In this document: in pieces, positions 28,343 to 38,058 of the stretch
How the letters are laid out: the number at the start of each line of letters is the position of its first letter
Numbering within the stretch: the first letter of the stretch is position 1
Source of the DNA: Brevibacillus panacihumi
Lineage (GTDB): Bacteria; Bacillota; Bacilli; Brevibacillales; Brevibacillaceae
DNA length: 64,000 bases
Direction of reading: 5' to 3'
Assembly: GCF_003710985.1 (NCBI RefSeq)
Contig: NZ_RHHT01000064.1
Span: 1-64,000, forward strand
Notes under the pieces: generated by a model
Database searches by the model: none
The model's input: the letters and a program-made list of their open reading frames with translations, nothing else
Told to the model about the DNA's origin: nothing
Translations under genes and position numbers: made by a program

Positions 28343-28388
28343 ACCACTTCTACGAAAGGCCGGAATTTCCCTTCCCTGCTCGAATGGT

Positions 28389-29855
28389 TTATTTTCCCGA
28401 TACTACATCCAGCGCTTTTTGCAGCTGCAGATCATTCTCTGGCTTGCGCATGACTTCACGCAGGCTTTCTTCCAAAGCAGTGCGCGTCGCTGCATCTACC
28501 TTCCCGGTGACAGGCAATTTTTTCGAAGTCTGGAACTGCTTGATCGCCTGCTCCGTCTTCTGGTCGAAATACCCGTCGTCTCTGCCCGGGGAAAGATTCA
28601 ATCCCGTCAGGATCAACTGCAGGTTCTTCACATCGGCGCCGGTCATGTCGCGTGCCAGCTCCTTGTCAGTCGGAAGCTGCGTAGCGTTGAAGTAAGCAGG
28701 CTGCTTGACCTCATAATCAGGAACGATGCCTTTCTCATGGATCCAATCTCCATTTGGAGTCAGCCACTTGGCGATGGTCAGCTTCAGTTGGCTCTTGTCT
28801 TCCATCTCCATCGTGCTTTGCACAGTTCCTTTACCGAAGCTCTTCTCGCCGACCAGCTTGTAATTGCCGCTGTCGCGCAACGCGCCTGCGAGAATCTCCG
28901 ATGCACTTGCGCTTCCGCCGTTGATCAGAACGGTGATCGGATACGGTTTGGCAGCATCTGCCTTGGAATGATACTCTTCCTTTTGTTTGCCGCCATTGCC
29001 GTATTCGATCTGGACGATCAGTCCTTGGTTCGGCACAAGAAGCTCGCCAATTTCCTTCACAGCCAAGAGGTAGCCGCCAGGGTTGCCGCGAACGTCGATG
29101 ACCAGTCCCTGGATTCCCTTTTTCTCCATATCCTCCAGCTGATCCTTGAAATGCTTGGACGTCTCTGTGGAGAATTGCGTCAGGGCGATGACACCGACCT
29201 TCACACCGTTTTTCTCCATGATCTGGCTGTTCACAGTCTCGATCGGAATATCGTCGCGCACACAGACGATCGTCAGCGGTTCCGCCACTCCTTGGCGCAC
29301 GACTGTCAGAACGGCTTTGGTGCCTTTGGGACCGCGAATTTTGGTTACTGCCTGATGCAGATCCAATCCTTCCAACGATTCCCCGTTCACGCTGATAATC
29401 TGGTCATTGGGCCGCAGTCCCGCTTTTTCCGCAGGCGAGCCTTTGAACGGCGAAACGACCGTGACACGACCGTTTTGCATCGTAACCTCTGTGCCAATTC
29501 CCTGAAACGTCGAATGCAGGGTAGAGGTAAAGTCTGCTGCAGTCTTGGGGTCCATATAATCGCTGTATGGATCCTGGAGCGAGCCGACCATGCCGCCAAT
29601 TGCCCCGTCTACCAACTGCTGAGTGGTGACATTCTCGATATACTCTTTCTTGATCGCGGAAAAAGCCTCATACAGCTTCTTGAACTCCTCCGGGTACCCT
29701 TGGGAATTTCCAGGAGTCAGCTTATTCGTTGAAGCTGTAAGTGCCGCGTTTGGAGTAGCACTTGCAGATGGCCGCAGCAGCGCCATTGTAAAAAAGCTGC
29801 TCGCAATCATCGAGACGATTACTAGGCCTAGTACGGTACGTCCATTCCATTTCAC
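28389..29855 (-). CDS. ctpB: carboxyl-terminal processing protease, S41 family
   Basis: 488-residue secreted or membrane-anchored serine protease. Order: N-terminal anchor (VLGLVIVSMIASSFFTMALL), PDZ domain (about 115-195, GSPAEKAGLRPNDQIISVNG), S41 catalytic core with nucleophile Ser317 in GGSASASE and Lys342 in SFGKGTVQ (25-residue spacing as in B. subtilis CtpB), and a C-terminal peptidoglycan-binding domain (about 403-465). In sporulating Bacilli CtpB cleaves SpoIVFA to activate sigma-K. Start is GTG behind AAAGGATGG. It follows the EnvC-like gene across a strong inverted repeat. Confidence 0.92.
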   Translation of the reverse strand: MKWNGRTVLGLVIVSMIASSFFTMALLRPSASATPNAALTASTNKLTPGNSQGYPEEFKKLYEAFSAIKKEYIENVTTQQLVDGAIGGMVGSLQDPYSDYMDPKTAADFTSTLHSTFQGIGTEVTMQNGRVTVVSPFKGSPAEKAGLRPNDQIISVNGESLEGLDLHQAVTKIRGPKGTKAVLTVVRQGVAEPLTIVCVRDDIPIETVNSQIMEKNGVKVGVIALTQFSTETSKHFKDQLEDMEKKGIQGLVIDVRGNPGGYLLAVKEIGELLVPNQGLIVQIEYGNGGKQKEEYHSKADAAKPYPITVLINGGSASASEILAGALRDSGNYKLVGEKSFGKGTVQSTMEMEDKSQLKLTIAKWLTPNGDWIHEKGIVPDYEVKQPAYFNATQLPTDKELARDMTGADVKNLQLILTGLNLSPGRDDGYFDQKTEQAIKQFQTSKKLPVTGKVDAATRTALEESLREVMRKPENDLQLQKALDVVSGK

Positions 29856-29874
29856 TTACACGTCACCATCCTTT

Positions 29875-29923
29875 TTGCTGCCGGCAAAAGATTCCTGTTA
29901 GTCTATGCGAAAGCCGGCAGCAA
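29875..29923 (-). repeat. perfect 11-bp inverted repeat before ctpB
   Basis: TTGCTGCCGGC (29875-29885) and GCCGGCAGCAA (29913-29923) are exact inverted repeats with a 27-base loop in the short gap between the EnvC-like gene and ctpB. Neither strand has a proper T-run, so it may be a processing or stability hairpin, or a weak terminator. Confidence 0.6.
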
Positions 29924-29943
29924 TATTTGTCTGGGATCGGACC

Positions 29944-31143
29944 CTACTTCAAGTAAGGCAACGGATTGACTGCCTCGTCATTTTTATACACGGTAAAATG
30001 CAAGTGATTCCCCGTCGAACGTCCCGTCGAGCCTACCTCGGCAATTTTTTGCCCTACCGTAACTCTTTGTCCGACTGATACCTTGATTCCGCCCTCGCGA
30101 ATATGGCCATAGAGGGTGGTGATTTCATCACTATGCTTGATCATGACCGTGTTGCCAAATCCGTTGGAGTAACCTGCATAGGTCACAATTCCGGAAGCAG
30201 CCGCCATAATGGTAGTCCCTTTTGGCGCTGCCATGTCTACACCATTATGCCCAGCAGATTTTCCTGTAAACGGGTCTTTGCGCACTCCGAAGCCGGAAGA
30301 GAAGCGAAACGCTCCATCTGCGATCGGCAAAGCAAGTCTGCCGCCTTTGTAGCCGCTGCTGCTGGCACTCATCGCCCGCACTTGCTCCGCGTATTTGGCA
30401 GATTCCTGACGGGTGATATCCAGGAGCCTGCGGCCCTCTTCCTCCAGGTCCGCCGCCATTTGTTTCTCCTGCTTGTCCAACTCGGCCTTGACGACCTGGC
30501 TCTTCTGATACTGCCTGTCCAGTTCGGCCTTCAGGTCTTCTGCTTCTTCAAACATACCGGCGTAGACCGTCAGCTGATGATCGATTTCTTTTTTCTTTGC
30601 CTCGATCGTTTCCTTGTCTCGCAAGTTGTCTTCAAGAATACGCGTATCCTGCGCCAAAATCAACTGCAGGCCTTCCATCCGGGTAAGAAAATCCCCGAAA
30701 TCAGAGGAGCCGAGCAGCACGTCCAAATACGAGACGGTGCCGCGCTCATACATCGATTTGACGCGCGTCTTCAACAGGACTTCGCGCTTGGCGACGCGAT
30801 CTTTTGCTTCATCCAGCTCATCCTGAGCCTGAGCCGCTTTTAGCGTCGTTTCTTCCATCTGCGCTTCCAGCTTGTCCAATTTGGCCTGTGCTTCATTGCG
30901 GCGCAGATCGATTTGCATCAGCTCTGTGTTTAAATCCTTGATCTGCTTTTTCACCGCAGCGATACTTTGCTCCGTCTTTTGGATCTGCTGTTTTTGCTCT
31001 CTCTTCTTTCTCTGAATCTCTGCTAGCTCCCGATTGATCTTGTCCAAGGATTGCTGGCTCGCTGCATGACTCACTTGAGTAGGAATGGAAGATCCGGCCA
31101 GCAGACCGGTTATCAATAGGGATAGTAGGATCTTCTTTTTCAT
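29944..31143 (-). CDS. EnvC-like murein hydrolase (activator), coiled coil plus M23 domain
   Basis: 399 residues: signal peptide (KKKILLSLLITGLLAGSS), a long coiled coil (about 30-270, heptad-rich EIQRKKREQKQQIQKTEQ region) and a C-terminal LytM/M23 domain. The zinc ligands look complete (GHNGVDMAAPKGT and GNHLHFTVY), unlike E. coli EnvC, so it may cut peptidoglycan itself. It sits 25 bases after ftsX, which implies that FtsEX controls its activity at the division site or side wall. Start at 31143 follows GGGAGGAGAATC; the open frame upstream to 31323 overlaps ftsX. Confidence 0.88.
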   Translation of the reverse strand: MKKKILLSLLITGLLAGSSIPTQVSHAASQQSLDKINRELAEIQRKKREQKQQIQKTEQSIAAVKKQIKDLNTELMQIDLRRNEAQAKLDKLEAQMEETTLKAAQAQDELDEAKDRVAKREVLLKTRVKSMYERGTVSYLDVLLGSSDFGDFLTRMEGLQLILAQDTRILEDNLRDKETIEAKKKEIDHQLTVYAGMFEEAEDLKAELDRQYQKSQVVKAELDKQEKQMAADLEEEGRRLLDITRQESAKYAEQVRAMSASSSGYKGGRLALPIADGAFRFSSGFGVRKDPFTGKSAGHNGVDMAAPKGTTIMAAASGIVTYAGYSNGFGNTVMIKHSDEITTLYGHIREGGIKVSVGQRVTVGQKIAEVGSTGRSTGNHLHFTVYKNDEAVNPLPYLK

Positions 31144-31168
31144 GATTCTCCTCCCGTACTCTCTCATT

Positions 31169-32065
31169 TTACACCCGCAGGAACCTGCGGACAGACACCA
31201 AACTTCCCCAAATTCCGATGAACGCGCCGATGGCCAGGAGAGCCAGGGCAACCTGGTTGACCAATGGGAAGAGCGGCAACAGCTTGAAGAGTTGTGAAGC
31301 TTCAAAGCTGGAGTGGATTGCATCCAGCAGATAGTAGTAGCCGACAGCCAGCATAATCGTCGGAATCAGAGCCCCGGCGATCCCCATCAACAAGCCTTCA
31401 ACGAAAAATGGCCAACGGATGAACCAGTTTGTAGCCCCCACCAGCTTCATGATTTCGATTTCCCGGCGTCGAGCGACAATCGTCAGCTTGATTGTGTTGG
31501 CAATCAGGAACATCGCCGTAAATCCAAGTCCGATGATAAAGGCGATACCGACATTTCGAACGGCTCCTGTGACGGCGAAAAGCTTTTCTACAGTACCTTC
31601 GCCGTAATTCAGATTGTTGACAAATTCCAATTTTTTGATCTGTGCGGCAACTGCCGACGTATCCTGGGGCTGTGTCGTCTTCACGACGAATGCATCGGGG
31701 AGCGGATTATCTTTTTCCAACCCCTCGAACAAATAGGCCTTTTCTCCCAGGCTTTCCTTGAACTGCTTCAATCCCTCGTCTTTGGGGATAAACGTGACGC
31801 TTGCCACTTTGGGAATGGCTTTTATGTTCTCTTCAACCTGCTGAACGTTCTCCTTGGTAGCCAAAACATCCAGGAAGACTCGAATCTCTACCTGCTTTTC
31901 GACGGATTGGGCGAAGTAATTGACGTTCATCGCCAGGATGAAGAAAACTCCTAGTATTAACAGGGTGATGGCTACGGCGCTAATCGAAGCGAACGACATC
32001 CAGCCGTTCCGGCCGAGGTTTTTTACCCCTTCACGGACATGGCGTCCCAGCGTTCTAATCTTCAT
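31169..32065 (-). CDS. ftsX: cell division ABC transporter permease FtsX
   Basis: 298-residue inner-membrane subunit of FtsEX: cytoplasmic N-terminus, TM1 (ISAVAITLLILGVFFILAM), an extracellular domain of about 110 residues carrying the hydrolase-binding surface, and three C-terminal TMs including the motif RRREIEIMKLVGATNWFIRWPF. FtsEX does not transport; it uses ATP to switch peptidoglycan hydrolases. The ATG at 32065 (GGGGAGTACGGCT) overlaps the ftsE end by 11 bases. Confidence 0.95.
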   Translation of the reverse strand: MKIRTLGRHVREGVKNLGRNGWMSFASISAVAITLLILGVFFILAMNVNYFAQSVEKQVEIRVFLDVLATKENVQQVEENIKAIPKVASVTFIPKDEGLKQFKESLGEKAYLFEGLEKDNPLPDAFVVKTTQPQDTSAVAAQIKKLEFVNNLNYGEGTVEKLFAVTGAVRNVGIAFIIGLGFTAMFLIANTIKLTIVARRREIEIMKLVGATNWFIRWPFFVEGLLMGIAGALIPTIMLAVGYYYLLDAIHSSFEASQLFKLLPLFPLVNQVALALLAIGAFIGIWGSLVSVRRFLRV

Positions 32066-32741
32066 AGCCGTACTCCCCTCTCTGTTCGTCACGGGCAATC
32101 GTACCCGCTTCAATCGCGACGACTCGTTTTCTCATGGTGTTGACGATCTCTCGGTTATGCGTCGCCATGACGACCGTGGTGCCCCTCTGGTTGATCTCTT
32201 CGAACAGCTTCATAATCTCCCAAGAGGTCTCCGGATCGAGGTTCCCCGTCGGTTCATCCGCGATGATGATGCCCGGGTTGTTCACTAACGCCCGCGCCAG
32301 CGCCACCCGCTGCTGTTCACCGCCGGACAGCTCGCTAGGAAGCATTTTCGCCTTGTGCTTCAGCTTGACCAGCCCCAGCACGTCCAGCACGCGCGGCTTG
32401 ATCTGCTTCGGGTTGGCCTCGATGACCTCCATCGCGAATGCGACGTTTTCAAACACGGTCAGCGTCGGCAGAAGCTTGAAGTCCTGGAATACGACGCCGA
32501 TGCTTCGTCGCACCAAGGGTATCTGCCTTTCCTTGATTCGGCTGACATTGAAGCCGCCCAGGAATATCTGCCCTTTTGTTGGCTTTTCCTCGCGATACAT
32601 CAACTTGATAAACGTGGATTTGCCCGCACCGCTCGGCCCTACCACGTAGACAAACTCGCCTTTTTCAATCTTAATGTTCACGCCTTTCAGCGCATTGGTT
32701 CCGTTTGGATACGTTTTCCATACATCAAACATCTCGATCAT
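32055..32741 (-). CDS. ftsE: cell division ATP-binding protein FtsE
   Basis: About 228-residue ABC ATPase: Walker A GPSGAGKST, Q-loop VFQDFKLL, signature LSGGEQQR, Walker B IIIADEPTGNLD and H-loop ATHN. It powers FtsX and the downstream hydrolase. Candidate starts are GTG 32750, ATG 32747 and ATG 32741; the last fits the family N-terminus (IEMFDVWKTYPNG), the middle one has the nearest AGGA. Gene order ftsE-ftsX-envC-ctpB-minJ indicates a division/wall module. Confidence 0.95.
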   Translation of the reverse strand: MIEMFDVWKTYPNGTNALKGVNIKIEKGEFVYVVGPSGAGKSTFIKLMYREEKPTKGQIFLGGFNVSRIKERQIPLVRRSIGVVFQDFKLLPTLTVFENVAFAMEVIEANPKQIKPRVLDVLGLVKLKHKAKMLPSELSGGEQQRVALARALVNNPGIIIADEPTGNLDPETSWEIMKLFEEINQRGTTVVMATHNREIVNTMRKRVVAIEAGTIARDEQRGEYGYED

Positions 32742-33057
32742 GCCCATCACATCCTATGTTGTCAGATCGTTCTCTATCTTTCGATCGTAAATATCGACAA
32801 AAGACCCCATTCATTTCCCGTATGCCGCTGCCATTCGTTGGAAATCGGCGGGAAACTTCATCTTATCTATTATAACACCCTGTTTCGCGTATGGTATCCA
32901 CTAAATCTCTCATTTCTTGTCGAAAACGTCTCTCTTTCAGGTGGTTCCGACATGATTTTGCCTGCATTTTCTTCTGAACACCCACAAACTGGCTTGACGA
33001 TCTTCCATTCGATACAATAGAAAAGGGAACCCCACACTAATAAGGAGGTACGGATCA
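32742..33057. other. divergent intergenic region between ftsE and the alcohol dehydrogenase
   Basis: About 315 bases without a convincing gene. On the minus strand there is an extended -10 (TGTTATAAT, 32877-32869) for ftsE. On the plus strand a TTGACG (32994-32999) and an AAGGAGGT ribosome binding site (33042-33049) serve the dehydrogenase; TACAAT (33013-33018) is only 13 bases from TTGACG, so the plus promoter is not well defined. Nothing else was recognised. Confidence 0.6.
32869..32877 (-). promoter_or_regulatory. extended -10 promoter of ftsE
   Basis: On the minus strand the sequence TGTTATAAT has a perfect -10 hexamer and TG extension. It would give a 5' leader of roughly 120 bases before ftsE. 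No good -35 is present. Confidence 0.5.
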
Positions 33058-34215
33058 ATGAACAACTTTGTGTACCGGAATCCTACAGAACTGATTTTTG
33101 GGCGGGGACAGCTCGCCGTTCTGGAGGAAAAAGCCAAACAGCTTGGGTCTACAGTCCTTCTCGTCTACGGGGGAGGCAGCATCAAACGTTCGGGCCTGTA
33201 CGACAAAGTGATTTCCCTGCTGCTTTCCGCAGGCTGCCGAGTCCTGGAGTTGCCTGGCGTGGAGCCGAATCCGCGCTTGAGTACAGTAAAAAAAGGCATT
33301 GAGCTATGCCGTCAGGAAGGCGTAAACTGGATTCTTGCAGTCGGCGGCGGAAGCGTCATCGATGCCTCGAAGGCCATTGCGGTCGGTGTGCCATACGACG
33401 GGGATGTCTGGGACTTTTATACGCAGAAAGCGACAGCCCAGGACGCCCTTCCGCTCGGTACCGTCCTTACGTTAGCCGCTACCGGATCGGAAATGAATCG
33501 CGGCAGTGTGATCACCAATTGGGAAACGCAGGAGAAGTTCGGCGGATCCACTACCTTCCCGACATTCTCGATTCTTGATCCTGAACATACATTCTCGGTC
33601 CCGCGTGACCAAACCATTTACGGCATTTGCGATATCATGTCGCATGTGTTCGAGCAGTATTTCAGCCACACAACGGAAATTCCGCTGCAAAGCCGCTTTG
33701 CCGAATCTATCTTGAAAACCGTCATCGAAAATGCTGAACGCGTCCTCGCAAACCCGGAGGATTATGATGCTCGGGCGAACATCCTCTACTGCGGAACCAT
33801 GGCGTTGAACGGAACGCTGCCTGTCGGAGTCGAGACGGATTGGGCCACCCACTCGATCGAGCATGCCGTGAGTGCAGTTTACGACATTCCGCACGGCGGC
33901 GGTCTGGCGATCATCTTCCCGAAATGGATGCGCTATGTGTATCGAGAAAACGTCCAACGCTTCAAGCGATACGCGACGGAAGTATGGGGCATCGATCCGG
34001 CAGGGAAATCAGATGATGAGATTGCCCTCGCCGGGATTGAGGCGACAGAGGCATTTTTCGCCCGCATCGGGGCACCTACCCGTCTCGCTGACTATCAGAT
34101 CGGCGACGAAAAGCTGCAGGTGATGGCGGAAAAGGCTACTCCATACGGGCCGATCGGTCGGTTTAAAAAGCTGGCGAGCACGGATGTGGCCGAGATTTTG
34201 CGAATGTGCCTGTAG
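33058..34215 (+). CDS. iron-containing alcohol dehydrogenase (butanol dehydrogenase-like, YugJ type)
   Basis: 385-residue group III NAD(P)-dependent alcohol dehydrogenase. The nucleotide-binding part has [10 protein letters not shown] and [14 protein letters not shown]. Metal ligands are expected in [13 protein letters not shown] (Asp, His) and in [27 protein letters not shown] (His residues). [14 protein letters not shown] is typical of the YugJ/YugK/BdhA branch. It reduces aldehydes or oxidises primary alcohols; the physiological substrate is unknown. AAGGAGGT lies eight bases before the ATG. It is monocistronic, ending at a two-way terminator. Confidence 0.93.
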   Translation: MNNFVYRNPTELIFGRGQLAVLEEKAKQLGSTVLLVYGGGSIKRSGLYDKVISLLLSAGCRVLELPGVEPNPRLSTVKKGIELCRQEGVNWILAVGGGSVIDASKAIAVGVPYDGDVWDFYTQKATAQDALPLGTVLTLAATGSEMNRGSVITNWETQEKFGGSTTFPTFSILDPEHTFSVPRDQTIYGICDIMSHVFEQYFSHTTEIPLQSRFAESILKTVIENAERVLANPEDYDARANILYCGTMALNGTLPVGVETDWATHSIEHAVSAVYDIPHGGGLAIIFPKWMRYVYRENVQRFKRYATEVWGIDPAGKSDDEIALAGIEATEAFFARIGAPTRLADYQIGDEKLQVMAEKATPYGPIGRFKKLASTDVAEILRMCL

Positions 34216-34228
34216 CTATTCAAGGACA

Positions 34229-34266
34229 AAAAAGAGGATAGGAGCCGTTTGGGGCTTCTATCCTTT
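34229..34266. terminator. bidirectional terminator
   Basis: GGATAGGAGCC (34236-34246) and GGGCTTCTATCC form a stem with one mismatch around GTTTG. T-rich tails follow on both strands. It lies between the convergent dehydrogenase and DUF4179 genes. Confidence 0.8.
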
Positions 34267-34286
34267 CTTCATTGCCATCCATTCCG

Positions 34287-35846
34287 TTACTTGAGAGGCA
34301 GGTCCACGCTCCACTGCACATCCGCATACCTTTTGGTCACGGCTGACAAGGAGAGTGTCAATTGTTGCGGAATTTGCTCCATTTCCTCCACATTCAGGGT
34401 CATTCGTACGATCTTTCTGCCTTGGGAATCCTCACCGACACTATCAAAAGCAGCTCCGTTAATCGGGTAAGACTTCCCGCTCTGATCGGTGATCTCCCAC
34501 CATACGTGTTCGATCGCTGAAATGTCCCGGAATGCCATTTCCAATTCGAGGGCAGTACTCTGCGATGTCTGGCCCTGTTGTTTCTGCAAGCTTTTCACAG
34601 TAATACCATTTCCCTCGTACTCGACCCTTTTCGGTTCCGTTAACAGCTTCTCCGGATGGAAATCAATTGTCAATGCAGCAGGTTCTGCAACGTGTACTGC
34701 ATCCAGTACAAACGTAAACGGCCCGCTTCCCTCAAATGGTACGTAGGCAGTATTCCAGATGAAATGCCCGTATTGGTCACGGGAAACCCGCCCCTCCTTC
34801 AATACGCCTTGCTCAAGAAACTTGTCTTTTTGCTGGTAGGCGGCAACATCTCTCCCGTCCTTGTCCAATATGCGATACTCCAGTTGATACTGCTGATATG
34901 GAACGAATGGGGCGTAATCATGATTTTGTGTTTTTCCGGTCATATCCCTGGAATATTGAGCAAGCCGCTTTTTAGCCGCCTCATCCCACTTGGTTTCCAA
35001 GCGCAGGACTGTGGCCGAGGGAGCTTCCGTTACCGTACGGAGCGCGATTTGCAGGCCTTGGGGGGTCGTGTACTCCTTTTCAACCTGGGATATGCGGGTA
35101 GCTGCCATCGCCTCTTTTACAGAAAACGGCACCTCCAGCTTCCAGTTGCCTTCTACCTCTCCCATTTTGTTCACATCGATCAACAGCTTCATTCGCTCGG
35201 GTACTGGCCCCTGTTCTTCCTCTACTGAAAATTGGAGGTAGCCGATCATGTTCTTCTCATCCCACCCCCCACCGTGTCCATTGGTCAACCGCTGATTTGT
35301 ATCATCGGTCAGTGCGATAACCTTGTCCAAAGTCTTCCTTATCAGTTTGGGATCAAGAAGGCTCCCATCCTCTTTTTTGATTTGATAGGATACGAAAACC
35401 CTTGTAGGATCTGCCAGGATCGCTATTACTTCCAACGTAATACCTTGATCAGTCACCGAGGCGTTGATTTTTTGTGCATATCCTCGCATCGCCCTCTCGA
35501 TCCCACGATCCACATTCCCCATTCCAAACAACGCTTGTATTGTCTCTTTTGATGACTGCGCATTCGAGGAGGGGTTTTCCTTGTGTGAATTTGCACCCTG
35601 TGCTGTCTGTCCGGTCCATGACCTCACCTGAGCGGCAAAATCCGGGGACACATACGTGCCTACTCCCGCTGCAAACAAAACCGCCCCCGCTGTAGCGATA
35701 GATAGGGAGGACCAGCGATACCAATGCCGCTTGCCCCGGCGAGGCTTTGGCGCACTCGCGGCTGTTGGCATCACAAAATCCGGAATTTCCTCCCGCTCAG
35801 CCAGACGATGCAATACGGCAGAAATCTCTTGATCACGATCAGTCAT
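34287..35846 (-). CDS. DUF4179-containing transmembrane anti-sigma factor
   Basis: 519 residues. The N-terminal ~45 residues are cytoplasmic (sigma-binding), a single transmembrane helix follows (SLSIATAGAVLFAAGVGTYV), and about 450 residues lie outside with the DUF4179 fold (MGNVDRGIERAMRGYAQKINASVTDQGITLEVIAILADPTR in part) and beta-rich C-terminal repeats. Encoded with an 8-bp overlap after an ECF sigma gene, so it presumably holds that sigma inactive until an envelope signal arrives. The signal is unknown. Confidence 0.85.
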   Translation of the reverse strand: MTDRDQEISAVLHRLAEREEIPDFVMPTAASAPKPRRGKRHWYRWSSLSIATAGAVLFAAGVGTYVSPDFAAQVRSWTGQTAQGANSHKENPSSNAQSSKETIQALFGMGNVDRGIERAMRGYAQKINASVTDQGITLEVIAILADPTRVFVSYQIKKEDGSLLDPKLIRKTLDKVIALTDDTNQRLTNGHGGGWDEKNMIGYLQFSVEEEQGPVPERMKLLIDVNKMGEVEGNWKLEVPFSVKEAMAATRISQVEKEYTTPQGLQIALRTVTEAPSATVLRLETKWDEAAKKRLAQYSRDMTGKTQNHDYAPFVPYQQYQLEYRILDKDGRDVAAYQQKDKFLEQGVLKEGRVSRDQYGHFIWNTAYVPFEGSGPFTFVLDAVHVAEPAALTIDFHPEKLLTEPKRVEYEGNGITVKSLQKQQGQTSQSTALELEMAFRDISAIEHVWWEITDQSGKSYPINGAAFDSVGEDSQGRKIVRMTLNVEEMEQIPQQLTLSLSAVTKRYADVQWSVDLPLK

Positions 35847-36417
35847 TTGTACTCACTCCTACTTTTGACAAATGGGGTGTGTCATCGTGCTTACGCAGCT
35901 CGGTGCCAATCAGCTTCCGAGCATGATGCAGCCGGGATTTTACAGTCCCCTCGAAAACTCCCAGCATCTCGGCAATTTCCGCGACGCTAAAATCTCCATA
36001 GTAAAACAGGATCACGACCGTGCGATGCTTCACCTTCATCCCGCAGATTGCTTTCCAGATCTGCTGCTGCTCTTCTCTGTCGATGACGCTGTTTAGGGGA
36101 TTGGCTGATTCATCCGGCCACTCCTGGTATTCATCTACTGGCTTGAACCTGCGTACGGCATTAAGGGCGCGATGGGTAACAATCTTGGCAAACCACGCTC
36201 GAAACGATTTCCCTCTTTCCGGATCAAACCGTTCCAGGGACTGATACACCTCAAACAATGCCTCCTGTACCGCGTCCTGGGCAAATTGCCGATCACGGAT
36301 AATCAGGCATGCTGTGCGATAAGCCATCGCGAGGTGCGGTCGTACCAGCTGCTCAAAGCTGGCGCTGTCTATTTTTCCGCTCGTGATGGACAATTCCACT
36401 TCTTTTCCTTCCTTCAC
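35839..36417 (-). CDS. ECF-type RNA polymerase sigma factor
   Basis: 192 residues with sigma-70 region 2 (LVRPHLAMAYRTACLIIRDRQFAQDAVQEALFEVYQSL in part, including the DAVQEALFEVY core-binding helix) and region 4 (VVILFYYGDFSVAEIAEMLGVFEGTVKSRLHHARKLI) separated by a short linker. The GTG at 36417 follows AAGGAGGACGAGAT and is preferred over the TTG at 36435. It is paired with a DUF4179 anti-sigma. A clear self-recognition promoter upstream was not found. Confidence 0.9.
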   Translation of the reverse strand: MKEGKEVELSITSGKIDSASFEQLVRPHLAMAYRTACLIIRDRQFAQDAVQEALFEVYQSLERFDPERGKSFRAWFAKIVTHRALNAVRRFKPVDEYQEWPDESANPLNSVIDREEQQQIWKAICGMKVKHRTVVILFYYGDFSVAEIAEMLGVFEGTVKSRLHHARKLIGTELRKHDDTPHLSKVGVSTND

Positions 36418-36556
36418 ATCTCGTCCTCCTTGCAAGGTCTTTGCTCTCTATTCACCGTTCACCTGGATTTGGTTCAAAAAATGACATCTTTTCACAATTT
36501 AGCCGAATATTCCTCATCACCTATTGTATCCGTCTCTCCTCTGACATCCAGTCATA

Positions 36557-36600
36557 CAAAAAACCTCCAGGTGCCGCTAATGAAGCGGACTTGGAGGTTT
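36557..36600 (-). terminator. terminator of argGH
   Basis: On the minus strand AACCTCCAAGTCCGCT and AGCGGCACCTGGAGGTT form a long stem with a few mismatches, followed by TTTTTTG. It starts right after the argH stop codon. Confidence 0.85.
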
Positions 36601-36612
36601 GTCTATTTCTGA

Positions 36613-38058
36613 TTACGCTGGCGACCCTACATCAATTAGTGATTCAATCATAACCTTCTGACTGTTTTTATCTACCCAAGCATGCGTGTCTACGAGCAGC
36701 TTGCGGTACACCTGGATCTGCTCTTCGACTTGATTGCGAGCTGTGCCGCCGAGGACATTGCGGGCATTGACCACAGTCTCCACCGCCAAAGCCTCGTACA
36801 CATCTTCGCCAATCACGCCGGAAAAGCTCTGGAATTCAGCCAAGGACATGTCCAGCAAGTATTTGTTGTTTTCGATGCAATACAGAACCGTCTTGCCCAC
36901 GACTTCGTGCGCCTGGCGGAACGGCATGTTTTTGCGGACGAGATAATCGGCCAGATCGGTCGCATTGGAGAAGTCCTGCGTGACTGCCTGACGCATCCGG
37001 TCGGAACGCACCTGCATCGTCTTGATCATCGGCGTCAGCAAAGCCAGCGCCCCGTGCAGCGTCGCTACCGTATCGAACATGCCTTCCTTGTCTTCCTGCA
37101 TGTCTTTGTTGTAGGCGAGCGGCAAGCCTTTCAAGACAGTCAGCAGGCCAATGAGATTGCCGTACACACGTCCTGTCTTTCCGCGAACCAGCTCTGCCAC
37201 GTCCGGGTTTTTCTTTTGCGGCATGATGCTCGATCCGGTGCAGAACTCATCATCCAGCTCGACAAAGGAGAACTCCTGGCTGCTCCAGATCACCAGCTCC
37301 TCGCACAGACGGGAGAGATGTGTCATGACCAGCGAGGAATCCGCCAAAAACTCCACGATAAAATCCCGGTCGCTCACGGCATCCATGCTGTTTTGGTAAA
37401 CACCGTCAAATTGCAGCAGCTCCGCTACAAATTTGCGATCGATCGGGAAGGTCGTTCCCGCCAACGCGCCCGCTCCCAACGGAAGGACATTCACCCGCTT
37501 CCAGGTCTCTGTCATGCGCTCGATGTCGCGCTGCAGCATGGAGACATATGCCATCAGATGGTAGCCGAACAGAACCGGCTGCGCGCGCTGCAGATGCGTA
37601 TAGCCCGGCATGACCGTATCGAGATGCTCGCTGGCTTTTTCAATCAGCGCTTCCTGCAGATACATCGCAAGCTGAATGATCTCCATCAGCTTTTCTCTGA
37701 GGTACAGGTGCATATCCGTTGCTACCTGATCGTTGCGGCTGCGGCCGGTGTGGAGCTTGCCCCCCACCGGACCGATTTCCTCGATCAGCATTTTTTCTAT
37801 ATTCATGTGGACATCTTCGTGGGCGACAAGAAATTGCGCCTGCCCACGCTCGATTTTGTCCTTTACCTTTTTCAAGCCGGCGATAATCTGTCTGACTTCT
37901 TCCATTGGCAGGATGCCGCACTTGCCCAGCATGGCTACATGTGCCAGGCTACCGACGATATCCTGACGCCACATCTGCTGGTCGAAAGAGATGGAAGCTG
38001 TATACTCTTCTACGAGCTGATTCGTCGGCTTCGTGAAGCGTCCTCCCCACAATTTCAT
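36613..38058 (-). CDS. argH: argininosuccinate lyase
   Basis: 481-residue tetrameric fumarase-superfamily enzyme that splits argininosuccinate into arginine and fumarate, the last step of arginine synthesis. Motifs: KLWGGRFTK at the start, [24 protein letters not shown], and the signature loop [15 protein letters not shown] with the catalytic serine. Its ATG overlaps the argG stop by four bases, so argG and argH are coupled. Confidence 0.98.
   Translation of the reverse strand: MKLWGGRFTKPTNQLVEEYTASISFDQQMWRQDIVGSLAHVAMLGKCGILPMEEVRQIIAGLKKVKDKIERGQAQFLVAHEDVHMNIEKMLIEEIGPVGGKLHTGRSRNDQVATDMHLYLREKLMEIIQLAMYLQEALIEKASEHLDTVMPGYTHLQRAQPVLFGYHLMAYVSMLQRDIERMTETWKRVNVLPLGAGALAGTTFPIDRKFVAELLQFDGVYQNSMDAVSDRDFIVEFLADSSLVMTHLSRLCEELVIWSSQEFSFVELDDEFCTGSSIMPQKKNPDVAELVRGKTGRVYGNLIGLLTVLKGLPLAYNKDMQEDKEGMFDTVATLHGALALLTPMIKTMQVRSDRMRQAVTQDFSNATDLADYLVRKNMPFRQAHEVVGKTVLYCIENNKYLLDMSLAEFQSFSGVIGEDVYEALAVETVVNARNVLGGTARNQVEEQIQVYRKLLVDTHAWVDKNSQKVMIESLIDVGSPA

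Noticed and set aside
36471-36476. TGAACC as an ECF-type -35 before the sigma gene
   Set aside because: The nearest CG-containing -10 is only 13 bases away, shorter than the 16-17 expected.
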